From: JADJPO01 sp963724535
GTDB taxonomy: Bacteria; Actinomycetota; Actinomycetes; Actinomycetales; Kineosporiaceae
Direction of reading: 5' to 3'
Assembly: GCA_963724535.1 (NCBI GenBank)
Contig: CAVRVD010000019.1
Coordinates: 62,001 to 126,000, forward strand
DNA: 64,000 bases
Shown: positions 44,120 through 52,885 of the stretch, one piece after another
Layout: each line of letters opens with the position of its first letter
How positions within the stretch are numbered: the stretch's first letter is position 1
Made by a program: the position numbers and the translations under genes
Notes under the pieces: model-generated
The model's database searches: none
The model's input: the letters and a program-made list of their open reading frames with translations, nothing else
Told to the model about the DNA's origin: nothing

Positions 44120-44911
44120 TCAATGGGTTGACCGGCCGTGAGCGTGACGCGCCGTTGCAGCAAGCGAGAACGAGCCGGCTGGCGAACCGAGGCGATCGAA
44201 CAACCTGTCCCGGACGGCGAAACGGCTTTCCTCGGGCAGGCTCATGCAGTAGGAACCAGCGGGGCCGACTCCGGCGAGGAAGCCGGACCACAGCTGCGCG
44301 AACCCCGGGTACGTCACACTCACCCGCAGGGTCGTCTCGTGGACGTGACGAAACCCCGTCGACGCGAGCAGCTCGGCGATCTCACCCTCCCTCCCGAAAC
44401 GCATCAGCTGCGCCTCGTCGGGCGCCTCCGGGTCGACTGCCAGCGCGGCGTCCCAGAAGTGCCGCAACATCTCCATCCCGTCGGTGAAGTCCCAGACACA
44501 CGCCGCGGCCAGGCCTCCGGGGCGCAGGACACGGCGGAGCTCGCTCGCCACGAGGTCGGCGTCGGTCACGAAGTGCAGCACCAACTGGGCCATCGCGACG
44601 TCGAACTCGGCGTCGCCGAACGGGACCTCCTCGGCGCGGCCACGGCGGACGACGACCCCCGGATGGCGAACCGCGCACTCGGAGACGAACGGCGGCGACG
44701 GATCGAACGCCGAGACGGCCGCTACCCCGAGCCGGTCGACGAGCACTCCCGTCAGCGCTCCTGGCCCACACCCCACGTCGAGCGCCGACTGACCCGGTGT
44801 CACTCCCGCCGCGTCGGCGAACACCACGGCCAGCGGGCGTGAGTAGCGACCCATGAAGGTGTCGTACGCCTCGCCCGAGGCAAGGAACTGCGCGCCGTCG
44901 GCCGGAACCAT
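44120..44911 (-). CDS. Class I SAM-dependent methyltransferase
   Basis: A 263-aa protein. AYDTFMGRYSRPLA near the N-terminus, motif I ALDVGCGPGALTG, the acidic SAFDPSPPFV, EVPFGDAEFDVAMAQLVLHFV and LRRVLRPGGLAAACVWDF make it a standard methyltransferase-11 domain of the ubiquinone/menaquinone-methyltransferase-like superfamily. The substrate is not evident and no pathway partners are adjacent. It converges on the small membrane protein gene. Confidence 0.85.
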   Translation of the reverse strand: MVPADGAQFLASGEAYDTFMGRYSRPLAVVFADAAGVTPGQSALDVGCGPGALTGVLVDRLGVAAVSAFDPSPPFVSECAVRHPGVVVRRGRAEEVPFGDAEFDVAMAQLVLHFVTDADLVASELRRVLRPGGLAAACVWDFTDGMEMLRHFWDAALAVDPEAPDEAQLMRFGREGEIAELLASTGFRHVHETTLRVSVTYPGFAQLWSGFLAGVGPAGSYCMSLPEESRFAVRDRLFDRLGSPAGSFSLAATARHAHGRSTH

Positions 44912-45161
44912 CTCGCACCTCCGCTGCGGAGTGCACGCTCCCCGAGTGAGAGGCCCAGGCTACGCCCGTTCCCAGCACATCCATACCGGCGAGGACCGCC
45001 CATGGCGCCCTGGGACCCACCGCGTGCGGACGGCGGGAGGACGCGCGTCGCCGGTCCTCGCGACGTTCGCCCCACCTCGACCAGGCGGCCTGGTGACACG
45101 ATGCAGAGGTCAGGCCAGAGGGGCACATCCAGCCCTGCCTGACCGCCTGGGAGCGGCGGCC

Positions 45162-46769
45162 ATGGGAACCGGTCGGCTCGTGCGGTGGGTGTCGACACTC
45201 GCGGTCGGCGTCATGGTCAGCGCCTGCGCCCCAGCAACATACCCGACGACCGGCCGGACGCCGCCGGACCCGGCCTCACCCCCGGTGCCCGCTGTCTCGC
45301 CGAACCTCCCCACGGCGCGCCCCTCCACCGATGCCGACACCAGCGGCCCCAGTGCCGTCCGGCTGCTGTTCGGCGGGGACGTGATGCTCGGGCGAGGCGT
45401 CGCCCAACGGACCGCTGAGGACCCCTCGGCTGCCCTGGCCGGGGTGCGCGACCAGGTTCGGGCGGCAGACCTCGCGGCGGCCAACCTGGAGTCACCCCTC
45501 ACCACGAGGAAGCACAGTCCTCGGGCGGGACCGTATGCCCTGGAGGCACCCCCGTTGCGGGCGGCACTGCTGGCCGAGGCCGGGTTCGACGTCGCCGGGG
45601 TGGCCAACAACCATTCCGGTGATGCCGGCCCCGCCACTGTGCCGGACACCATGGCCGCCCTCGGTCAGGCCGGCCTGGTCGCCGTCGGCGGGGGCGCCGA
45701 CGTCGCCGATGCCTTCACCCCACGGGTGGTCGACGTCAGGGGCGTGCGGGTCGCTCTGCTCGCGGTGGACGCGACCGGCGCCGGCCCCCGGGCAGGCGCC
45801 GACCGGCCCGGCGTGGCCTGGTGGGACGATGCCCGGCTGCGCACAGCGGTGACGCAGGCCCGGGCCGACGGCGACCTGGTTGTGGTCGGGATGCACGGCG
45901 GCGTCGAGTACCTCTCGAGCACCGATCCGGGGCAGGCCCGGCGCGCGTACACCCTGGCGCGCTGGGGGGTGGACGTGGTCTGGGGACACCACCCGCACGT
46001 CGTCCAGCCGGTCACGACCATCGACCCGGACGGCGACGGGCGGCGCACCGTGGTGGCGACCAGTCTCGGCAACTTGGTGTTCGACCAGCGCGACCCCGAC
46101 GCCAACCGCGGCCTGCTGCTCGAGGTGCTGGCCGGCGCTGACGGGGTGCGCGCAGTTCGCCTTGGCGACACCACGATCGAGGCCGGTCGGGCATCCTTCG
46201 CGCGCTGGCGGACTCCCGCCCCGGGAGTCGAGGCCGCCCTGGTCGACGGCACCTGGTGGCAGCTGGTCTCGCCGATGCCCGCCGATGCGGCCGTGCGCCC
46301 CGACGCGGCCACCCGACAGGCACTGAGCCGGGCGCTGGCGCCGGGCGATCTGCTCGACGCCGTGTCCGGTGACCTGGACGGTGACGGCGAGCCGGAGGTG
46401 GTCGCCACGTTCCGCCGTCCATACCGGCCTACGGACGTGAGCCGGTTACTGCCGGCCGACCGCCTGGTCGACCCCGAGGGCCGCAGCGCCCACGTCGGCG
46501 TATACCGCACCGGCGACCTGGCTCAGCGCTGGGTGGCCGGCACCCTGATCCACCCGGTTGCCTTGCTCGTCGCCTGCGACGGCTGGTTGGCGGTCGCCCT
46601 CTCCTCGCTGGACGACGCCGCGACTCCGATCGCCGTGGGCGCCTGGCGCTGGCGGGACTTCGGCTTCGTCACCTATCCGGAACTGCCCGGCGCGGCTCGA
46701 CCGGCCTGCGCCGACGTCGACGGCGACGGCGCGCTCGACCCGCTCGCCGTGGGAAGGATCGCACCATGA
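45162..46769 (+). CDS. CapA-family metallophosphoesterase-like lipoprotein
   Basis: A 535-aa exported protein. The start at ATG 45162 (GGGAG upstream) gives the lipoprotein signal VSTLAVGVMVSAC. The CapA/PGA_cap domain (about 65-320) shows its full motif set: LLFGGDVMLGRG, AANLESPLT, GVANNHSGDAG, VVGMHGGVEY, GHHPHVVQ and TSLGNLVFDQ. The C-terminal part contains two calcium-loop-like repeats, GDLDGDGEPEVV and ADVDGDGALDPL, of FG-GAP/VCBS type. CapA proteins take part in poly-gamma-glutamate or other surface-polymer handling. It overlaps the DUF3160 gene by 4 bp, so the two are co-expressed. Confidence 0.87.
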   Translation: MGTGRLVRWVSTLAVGVMVSACAPATYPTTGRTPPDPASPPVPAVSPNLPTARPSTDADTSGPSAVRLLFGGDVMLGRGVAQRTAEDPSAALAGVRDQVRAADLAAANLESPLTTRKHSPRAGPYALEAPPLRAALLAEAGFDVAGVANNHSGDAGPATVPDTMAALGQAGLVAVGGGADVADAFTPRVVDVRGVRVALLAVDATGAGPRAGADRPGVAWWDDARLRTAVTQARADGDLVVVGMHGGVEYLSSTDPGQARRAYTLARWGVDVVWGHHPHVVQPVTTIDPDGDGRRTVVATSLGNLVFDQRDPDANRGLLLEVLAGADGVRAVRLGDTTIEAGRASFARWRTPAPGVEAALVDGTWWQLVSPMPADAAVRPDAATRQALSRALAPGDLLDAVSGDLDGDGEPEVVATFRRPYRPTDVSRLLPADRLVDPEGRSAHVGVYRTGDLAQRWVAGTLIHPVALLVACDGWLAVALSSLDDAATPIAVGAWRWRDFGFVTYPELPGAARPACADVDGDGALDPLAVGRIAP

Positions 46770-48889
46770 ACCTGCGCCTGGTCGCCCTCACCGCTGCAGG
46801 CGCACTGATCGCAGCTGCGTGCAGCTCCGGCGCCGGCACGCCCAGCAGTCCGACCTCGACCGGCTCGCCCCCGTCCTCGTCGGCGGCAACGGCCCGATCC
46901 GCCCTGCCGGCGTCACCGGTGCGCTTCGGGGCCTACACCGCGGTTCCGCTCACCGATCCGGACTCTCCCGCCTATTCCGGCCCGGCGACGCCGACGTCCC
47001 TGACCGGCGTGACGCTCGCAGGCGCCGTCCGTGAGGCCCTGGCCCAACCTGGCGTGGCTGCCACACTCGCCGAGCAGGGCTTTGTGGTCGTACCTGCCGA
47101 CCTGCGCCAGCTGCAGCACGGCTACACCGAGGCCCGTTATGGCGGCTGGCCGGTCTATGTCACCACCGATGCCGCCTACCACCTCTGGCATCTGACCTTC
47201 GACAAGGTGCTGCGCAGCCTCGAGGAGCAGGTGCTGATGCCGAAGCTGCGCACACTGGTGGACCAGAGCCTGGACGCCGCTGGCACGCAGACCGCCGAGC
47301 TGTCCGGCACGCCGCTCGCGGACGACGCCTCGCGTGCCGAGCAGCTCTACCAGGTGGCCGCCGCAGAACTCGGCCTGCCGGTCCGGCTCGGCGCGCTGGC
47401 CCGCCAGGAGAAGGCACTCGTCGACGCACATGCCGACACCGAGACCTCGCCGATCCTGGGCACCCGGATCGACTACTCGCTGATGACCCCGCGCGGGCAC
47501 TACACCCGCTCGGCCGCCTTGAGCCGCTACTTCGTCACCATGTCGGTGCTCGGGCAGACCGCGTTCTGCCTGCCCGGCACGCTCGACTGCAACCCCACCA
47601 ACCAACGGCTGCCGACCCGGGTGGGACTGCTGGCCAGCCGGGTGCTGCTGGCCTCCTCCGACCGGGTCGCGCTGTGGCAGGCGGTCTACGAACCGACCGC
47701 GTTCCTGGTCGGACTGGCCGACGACTACACACCCGCCGAGATCGCCGCCGCCGCGAAAGCCGTTACCCCGCAGGGGCTGAGCGTTCCCGCCGTCTTCGCG
47801 GACGACGAGCGGGTCGACCGACTGGTCGCGGCCCTGACAACGGCCCGGTCGGTGCGGATCGACCCCGAACGTGCCTCGGTGCGGCTGATGGGGACCCGCT
47901 TCGTGCTGGACTCCTTCATGATGGACCAGCTGATCTACGCCAACGTCGGCGAGAACGCCTCCGGTGGGCGCCGGCTCCTCCCGTCGGCACTGGACGTCGC
48001 GGCCGTACTCGGCTCGGCGACGGCGCTGACGGCCCTGGAGGAGTCCGGGGACACCGGGTACCGGGGCTACCCCGAGCAGCTGACGGCGCTGCGCACCCTG
48101 GTGTCCGACCGGCCCGGCGCGGACTGGGGCGGCACCGTGTATGACGCCTGGCTGTATGCGCTGCAGCCGGTCCTGGCCCGGCACGGGGCGGCGTACCCGC
48201 CGCTGATGCGCACGCCGGCGTGGGCAGCCAAGGGGCTGCAGAGCGGGCTGGGCTCCTACGCCCAGCTCAAGCACGACACGATCCTGTACACCAAGCAGGC
48301 CGTGGCCGAAGGCGGCGGCGACGAGCAGGCCGCGGTGCGGCGGAACTGGGTCGAGCCCGAGCCGGTCGCGTTCGCCCGGCTGGCCGCCGCCGTGGACCTG
48401 ATGCGGGCCGGGCTCACCAGCCGGCGACTGGCCACCGCCGAGCAGACGAAGCTGATGGCCGACGTCAGTGCGCTGCTCGGCTTCTTCGCCCGGATCGCCT
48501 CTGCCGAGCTCGCCGGCCGGCCGATCAGCGCGGCGGACAACGGCGCGCTGACCGACATCGGGGAGCAGTTCGAGGCCCTGTGGTTCCGCACGTCCGACCT
48601 GGCCGAAGGCGGCGAGGCGGAAGCGGACCAAGACTCCGCGCTGATCGCGGACATCGCTTCCGGCCCCGAGCAGGTGCTCGAGGTCGGGACCGGCCGCTTC
48701 GACAGGCTGTACGTGCTGGTCTCGGACGATCAGGGCAGGTTCCAGGTGGCGGTGGGCACGGTCTTCTCGTACTACGAGTTCGCCGGCCCGGCCGGGGAGC
48801 GGCTGACCGACGAGACCTGGCGGGCCACGCTGGACGCCGGGCAGGCCCCGGACCGGCCGCCCTGGCAGACGCTGATGTTCCCCCGCTGA
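46766..48889 (+). CDS. DUF3160 lipoprotein
   Basis: A 707-aa exported lipoprotein with signal LVALTAAGALIAAAC. A Ser/Pro/Thr linker precedes a large DUF3160 domain: PVYVTTDAAYHLWHLTFDKVLRSLEEQ, RYFVTMSVLGQTAFCLP, FVLDSFMMDQLIYANV, LRTLVSDRPGADWGGTVYDAWLYAL and YAQLKHDTILYTKQAVAEGG. The function is unknown; the family occurs in archaea, Bacteroidetes and actinobacteria, often with surface polymer genes. Translation is coupled to the CapA-like gene by ATGA. The pair probably acts together outside the membrane. Confidence 0.85.
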   Translation: MNLRLVALTAAGALIAAACSSGAGTPSSPTSTGSPPSSSAATARSALPASPVRFGAYTAVPLTDPDSPAYSGPATPTSLTGVTLAGAVREALAQPGVAATLAEQGFVVVPADLRQLQHGYTEARYGGWPVYVTTDAAYHLWHLTFDKVLRSLEEQVLMPKLRTLVDQSLDAAGTQTAELSGTPLADDASRAEQLYQVAAAELGLPVRLGALARQEKALVDAHADTETSPILGTRIDYSLMTPRGHYTRSAALSRYFVTMSVLGQTAFCLPGTLDCNPTNQRLPTRVGLLASRVLLASSDRVALWQAVYEPTAFLVGLADDYTPAEIAAAAKAVTPQGLSVPAVFADDERVDRLVAALTTARSVRIDPERASVRLMGTRFVLDSFMMDQLIYANVGENASGGRRLLPSALDVAAVLGSATALTALEESGDTGYRGYPEQLTALRTLVSDRPGADWGGTVYDAWLYALQPVLARHGAAYPPLMRTPAWAAKGLQSGLGSYAQLKHDTILYTKQAVAEGGGDEQAAVRRNWVEPEPVAFARLAAAVDLMRAGLTSRRLATAEQTKLMADVSALLGFFARIASAELAGRPISAADNGALTDIGEQFEALWFRTSDLAEGGEAEADQDSALIADIASGPEQVLEVGTGRFDRLYVLVSDDQGRFQVAVGTVFSYYEFAGPAGERLTDETWRATLDAGQAPDRPPWQTLMFPR

Positions 48890-49110
48890 GGCGGCCTGCC
48901 ACCCGTCCTCCCGCTCCTGGTCGGCGAACGCGTGGGTCATGGACGACGTCGGCTGCGTTCATGGGACGAACCTCCGACGATCCGCCGCACGGGTGTTTCC
49001 GATGTGCCAGGGTTGACCCAATCGTAACAGTGGGTAGAGGCTCTGGGACAGCATGCCCGATCTACCTGGACCGTTACGGAACACTGCTTACTCACTGTGG
49101 AGGTTGCACG

Positions 49111-50265
49111 ATGACGGGTCGGTCCCGACTGCGGAGTGTCAGAGGTGCCCTGGCAGCAGCTTCTGCGCTCGCCCTACTGACGGTGAGCGCGGTCCCTTCC
49201 TCGGCGGACGGCGGATCGGGCGGATCAGGTGCGCCGCTCAGCGTCATGACCCGGAACATGTATCTCGGTACCGATCTCGCACCGCTCATCGGTGCGACGT
49301 CGTTCGAACAGTTCGTCGCAGCGGCTGCCGAAGGTTACGGGCAGGTTCTTGCCAGCGACGTGCCCGAGCGAGCGGCTGGTCTTGCGAAAGAGATCAAGAA
49401 CACCCGGCCGGACGTGGTGTCGCTGCAAGAGGCATACCTTTGGCGCACGGGTCCGCTCTTCGACCCTGCCCCAGCCACGAACGTGACCATCGACGCGTTG
49501 GCTTCGCTGCAGGCCGCCCTGGCCGCTGAAGGGCTTCACTACGCCACGGCCGTGGTGCAGGACAACGCCGACCTCGAGGCTCCCGTTCCGGCTCCCGGCG
49601 TCAACGCCGACGTTCGACTGACCGATCGTGACGTGATCCTTGTTCGCGCCGATCTTCCATCATCGGAGCTGTCGGTATCCAAGCCCCAGAAGGACCAGTT
49701 CACCGTCATCCTGCAGTTCCCCTCGCCGGTTCTCGGCACCGTGTCCATCGGACGCGGCTGGGTTTCTGTGGATGTCACCCGATCTGGACTCACGTCTCGA
49801 GTGATCAACACCCACCTCGAGGCCTATGTCCCTGCCCCGGGAGTACCTCAGGAGAAGAACCCGACGGCACAGATCCAGCGGGCTCAGGGTTTGGAGCTGC
49901 TGACCGACGTCATTGGCAAGACGCCTACGCGGGTCATCTTGTCGGGTGACTTCAACAGCGGTCCGAGCGAGCCAGGTGCGATCGATGACCCGCCGATTGC
50001 GACCTTCAACGACATTCTCGACGCTGGGTTCGTCGACACGTGGTCCGATACCCGCCGGTTCCTGCCCGGGTACACCTGGCCGATCAACAACGGCGACTCG
50101 CGCACCGGAACTCTGCCGGATCAGCGTATCGACCACGTCTTCGTGCGCGGCGCAGTTCGACCGCTGCTCGACGTACGTACCGGCCTGTTGAAGACCCCTT
50201 CGGGTCTGTTCGCCTCGGATCACCTGGGTGTGGTTGCCTACACCTGGCTGCAGAGTGGTAGCTGA
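49111..50265 (+). CDS. Secreted endonuclease/exonuclease/phosphatase-family protein
   Basis: A 384-aa secreted protein. The N-terminus is a Sec signal (about 1-32, cleavage near VSAVPSSADG). The EEP fold motifs are all present: SVMTRNMYLGTDL, VVSLQEAY with the metal Glu, VINTHLEAY, ILSGDFNSGP, QRIDHVFVRG and SDHLGVVAY. Family members include secreted DNases, sphingomyelinases and phosphodiesterases. GGAGG is placed 7 bp before ATG 49111. Codon use is noticeably less GC-rich at third positions than its neighbours, which may mean horizontal acquisition. TTGACC at 49013-49018 may be a -35 box. Confidence 0.85.
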   Translation: MTGRSRLRSVRGALAAASALALLTVSAVPSSADGGSGGSGAPLSVMTRNMYLGTDLAPLIGATSFEQFVAAAAEGYGQVLASDVPERAAGLAKEIKNTRPDVVSLQEAYLWRTGPLFDPAPATNVTIDALASLQAALAAEGLHYATAVVQDNADLEAPVPAPGVNADVRLTDRDVILVRADLPSSELSVSKPQKDQFTVILQFPSPVLGTVSIGRGWVSVDVTRSGLTSRVINTHLEAYVPAPGVPQEKNPTAQIQRAQGLELLTDVIGKTPTRVILSGDFNSGPSEPGAIDDPPIATFNDILDAGFVDTWSDTRRFLPGYTWPINNGDSRTGTLPDQRIDHVFVRGAVRPLLDVRTGLLKTPSGLFASDHLGVVAYTWLQSGS

Positions 50266-50353
50266 TACCGCCACAGCAAGCGAGAACGCACCCATCACCA
50301 GGTCGCACCGCTCCGGACAGGGCCCCGTGACCACGGACGCATGCAGGAGATGA

Positions 50354-50567
50354 TGGACGGCGGGGGCGCGGGTCGACCGCGTCTACCCGTTCGGGGCCGC
50401 TTCGTGCGGTGGCGATGATGGCCGCGATGATGTCGCACGTCGGCACTTGCTGCATCGGGCTGACCATCGACGCCGCGGCCGTGCCGGACGATGATGTGCT
50501 GATGGAGTGCGTGGCGGCGGGCCTGGCCGAGGTGCTGGCGCTCGCCGTGGCCGAGACCGGCAGGTGA
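50354..50567 (+). pseudogene. Wax ester synthase/DGAT C-terminal remnant
   Basis: About 70 codons resembling the extreme C-terminus of actinobacterial WS/DGAT acyltransferases, split over two frames. The first piece reads TAGARVDRVYPFGA (from 50354); after a frameshift near 50395-50415 the second reads MMSHVGTCCIGLTIDAAAVP and ends in EVLALAVAETGR at a stop. The catalytic HHxxxDG domain and all other parts are missing. This is a gene relic, directly upstream of a lipase gene. Confidence 0.65.
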
Positions 50568-50594
50568 CCGAGACAGGTGGACGGTGAGGACGCG

Positions 50595-51560
50595 ATGGCC
50601 GACGATACGCTGACGGTGAGAGCACCGGACGGCACCGAGATCGTCTGTCTCCGGTGGCAACCAGCGAGCGGGGCCAAGGCGGCACTGCTGATCGCGCATG
50701 GCCTGGCCGAGCACGCCGCCCGCTACGAGCGGCTGGCCGAGCGGCTCGTCGCTGCCGGGTACGCGGTCTACGCGCCCGACCACCGCGGCCACGGGCGCAC
50801 CGCCGAGAAGGCCGAGCAGGACACCGGCGTCAAGGCTTTCGGCGTCTTCGCCGAGGACGACGGGTGGAGAACGGTGCTGGAAGACCTGCACGCGGTATCG
50901 CAGCTGATCCACGCCGAGCACCCAACCGCGCCGTTGTTCCTGCTCGGGCACAGCATGGGGTCGTTCCTCGCCCGCAGCTACGCGATCAAGTACGGCGAGG
51001 AGCTGACCGGGTTGCTGCTCAGCGGTACCGGCGCTGACCCGGGGCCGCTCGGCCTGGTCGGCCGACTGGTCTGCGGGGTCGAGGGGCGGGTCCGAGGGCG
51101 TGGGGCGAAGAGCCCGCTGATGGACAAGCTGACCTTCGGGCAGTTCAACAGCAAGTTCAAGCCCAACCGCACTGCGTACGACTGGCTCTCCCGCGACGGG
51201 GCCGAGGTGGACAAGTACGTCGCCGACCCGTGGTGCGGTCAGATCTCCAGCGCTGGACTGTTCTCCGATCTGCTCTTCGGGGTGGCGGCGGTGAACGGTG
51301 ACGCGAATGTCGCCAAGGTGCCGAAAGACCTTCCGGTGCTGCTGCTCTCGGGTGAGCTCGACCCGGTAGGCGGGGCGAAGGCGGCAGCCCAAGTGGCCGA
51401 GCAGTACCGGCGGGCCGGGTTGGTCGACGTTTCGGTGACCATCTACCCACAGGCCCGGCACGAGATCTTCAACGAGACCAACCGGGACAAGGTCTACGAA
51501 GACGTCGTCGGCTGGCTGGACTCCCGGTTGGTCGAGCAGGGCACGCCGTCCGGGGGGTGA
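50595..51560 (+). CDS. Monoacylglycerol lipase-like alpha/beta-hydrolase
   Basis: A 321-aa serine hydrolase of the lysophospholipase/monoacylglycerol lipase group. Oxyanion region LLIAHGLAEHAARY, YAPDHRGHGRT, nucleophile elbow FLLGHSMGSF with Ser120, acid in LLSGELDPVGG and His in ARHEIFNE. It probably hydrolyses monoacylglycerols or lysophospholipids. ATG 50595 has GTGAGGA just upstream; GTG 50577 is an alternative start. The neighbouring wax-ester-synthase relic suggests a former neutral-lipid locus. Confidence 0.9.
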   Translation: MADDTLTVRAPDGTEIVCLRWQPASGAKAALLIAHGLAEHAARYERLAERLVAAGYAVYAPDHRGHGRTAEKAEQDTGVKAFGVFAEDDGWRTVLEDLHAVSQLIHAEHPTAPLFLLGHSMGSFLARSYAIKYGEELTGLLLSGTGADPGPLGLVGRLVCGVEGRVRGRGAKSPLMDKLTFGQFNSKFKPNRTAYDWLSRDGAEVDKYVADPWCGQISSAGLFSDLLFGVAAVNGDANVAKVPKDLPVLLLSGELDPVGGAKAAAQVAEQYRRAGLVDVSVTIYPQARHEIFNETNRDKVYEDVVGWLDSRLVEQGTPSGG

Positions 51561-51640
51561 GCTTGGGGTGAGCGGACCCGCCGAGCTGCTGCGCTGGTCT
51601 GCTCATGCCGAGGAGGTACGGCGAGGTAGCAGTTGGGGAG

Positions 51641-51713
51641 CGCGCTCGGAGGGATTCGAACCCCCAACCTTTTGATCCGTAGTCAAATGCTCTATCCGTT
51701 GAGCTACGAGCGC
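51641..51713 (-). tRNA. tRNA-Arg (anticodon ACG)
   Basis: A complete 73-nt cloverleaf on the minus strand: 7-bp acceptor stem GCGCTCG/CGAGCGC with discriminator G, D-arm AGCTCAACGGATAGAGC, anticodon loop CTACGGA giving ACG, and T-arm GGGGGTTCGAATCCCTC. CCA is not encoded. It reads CGU and, with inosine, CGC/CGA codons. Confidence 0.95.
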
Positions 51714-51856
51714 TGGCGCTGCTCCCCACGGGGGCGCAGCAGGAGTCGATGTTAGCGGACCGCCAGGGCCATGTCCGAATCATTGCCGCCCGGTGATACC
51801 TGTCCGACCGCACCTGCCTCGTGGGTGGCAGGCACCCCAGGTGCCATGCTTCGACC

Positions 51857-52189
51857 ATGGCGTACGACGAGGAGCTCGCCGGCCGGGTCCGCGAGATCAT
51901 GGAGGACGAGGACGGCCTTGCCGAGCAGAAGATGTTCGGCGGTCTGGGCTTCCTGATCGACGGCAACATGGCGGTGGGTGCGAGCGGCCAGGGCGGCCTG
52001 CTGCTGCGGGTCGACCCCGCCCGGACCGAGGGCCTGGTGACCGAGCCCGGCGCAGAGCCCTTCGTGATGCGCGGCCGCCCGATGACGGGCTGGCTGCGGG
52101 TGGACGGCCCCGCTGTCGCCTCGGCGGAGGATCTCCAGCGGTGGGTCGCCATCGGGGTGGCGTACGCCCGGTCACTGCCACCCAAATAG
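51857..52189 (+). CDS. TfoX N-terminal domain protein
   Basis: A 110-aa protein consisting of a single TfoX-N domain: MAYDEELAGRVREIM, then EQKMFGGLGFLIDGNMAVGA and FVMRGRPMTGWLRV. The domain was named after a competence regulator, but stand-alone actinobacterial copies have no proven role. ATG 51857 gives the usual family N-terminus; the upstream frame extension is not family-like. It is convergent with the next gene. Confidence 0.85.
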   Translation: MAYDEELAGRVREIMEDEDGLAEQKMFGGLGFLIDGNMAVGASGQGGLLLRVDPARTEGLVTEPGAEPFVMRGRPMTGWLRVDGPAVASAEDLQRWVAIGVAYARSLPPK

Positions 52190-52201
52190 CCGCGAGCGGG
52201 C

Positions 52202-52807
52202 TCAACCCCCTACCGGCCCGGCCAGCGCCTCGGCCACCCCGGGCGGCGTCCGCAGCGTGATCTGCCCGTTCGTGGCATCCCTGCAGGGCTCCCCACGCAC
52301 CAGCACCGCGGCGTCCGGGCCCTCGCTGTAGCCGAACACCAACAGGTCCGCGACGGACGGCGCCCGGCACGACGGGGCGGCGAGCTCGGCGAGCTGGGCG
52401 TCGGTGAGCGGGGCGATGGTCTTGGCGGCCAGCGCGTCGTCCGGCCAACCGTCGGGCGGGGCGACCAGCAACGCCGCCAGCCTCGACGTCCGGGCGGCGT
52501 CCACCCGCACCGAGGAGACCAGCGCACCGCCCTGGCCGAACCGGCACCAGATCGCCTCCACCGGCGCGGCCTGGTAGGCGGCGGGCAGCAGCAACCGGTC
52601 CCGACCCGGCCGGTCGGGGTAGATCACCTGCTCTGCCTGCGACGGGCAGGACGAGGCGTCGATCACGTCGATCCCTTGGCTCGCTGCCCGCCCCGGCAGC
52701 CACGACCCGATCAGGACGACGACGACCAGCCCGACCAGGGCTACCAGCGGCCAGCGGACGGCGAGACCGCGCGCCGTCCGGGTCTGGAAAGCGACCGGAT
52801 CCGCCAC
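52202..52807 (-). CDS. Membrane-anchored extracytoplasmic protein of unknown function
   Basis: A 201-aa protein from GTG 52807 (an upstream GTG at 52885 would add 26 Arg-rich residues). One transmembrane helix, WPLVALVGLVVVVLIGSW, is followed by an extracytoplasmic domain with four conserved-looking cysteines (SSCPSQ, IWCRFG, PSCRAP, EPCRDA) that could form two disulfides. I do not recognise the family. No partner gene is adjacent. Confidence 0.62.
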   Translation of the reverse strand: MADPVAFQTRTARGLAVRWPLVALVGLVVVVLIGSWLPGRAASQGIDVIDASSCPSQAEQVIYPDRPGRDRLLLPAAYQAAPVEAIWCRFGQGGALVSSVRVDAARTSRLAALLVAPPDGWPDDALAAKTIAPLTDAQLAELAAPSCRAPSVADLLVFGYSEGPDAAVLVRGEPCRDATNGQITLRTPPGVAEALAGPVGG

Positions 52808-52885
52808 GCCAGCACCCTGCCACACGGTCACCCGCCGCAGGGCCCGTCCGGCGACCGCCCGACGCCCGGGTGGACCCGCGTCCAC

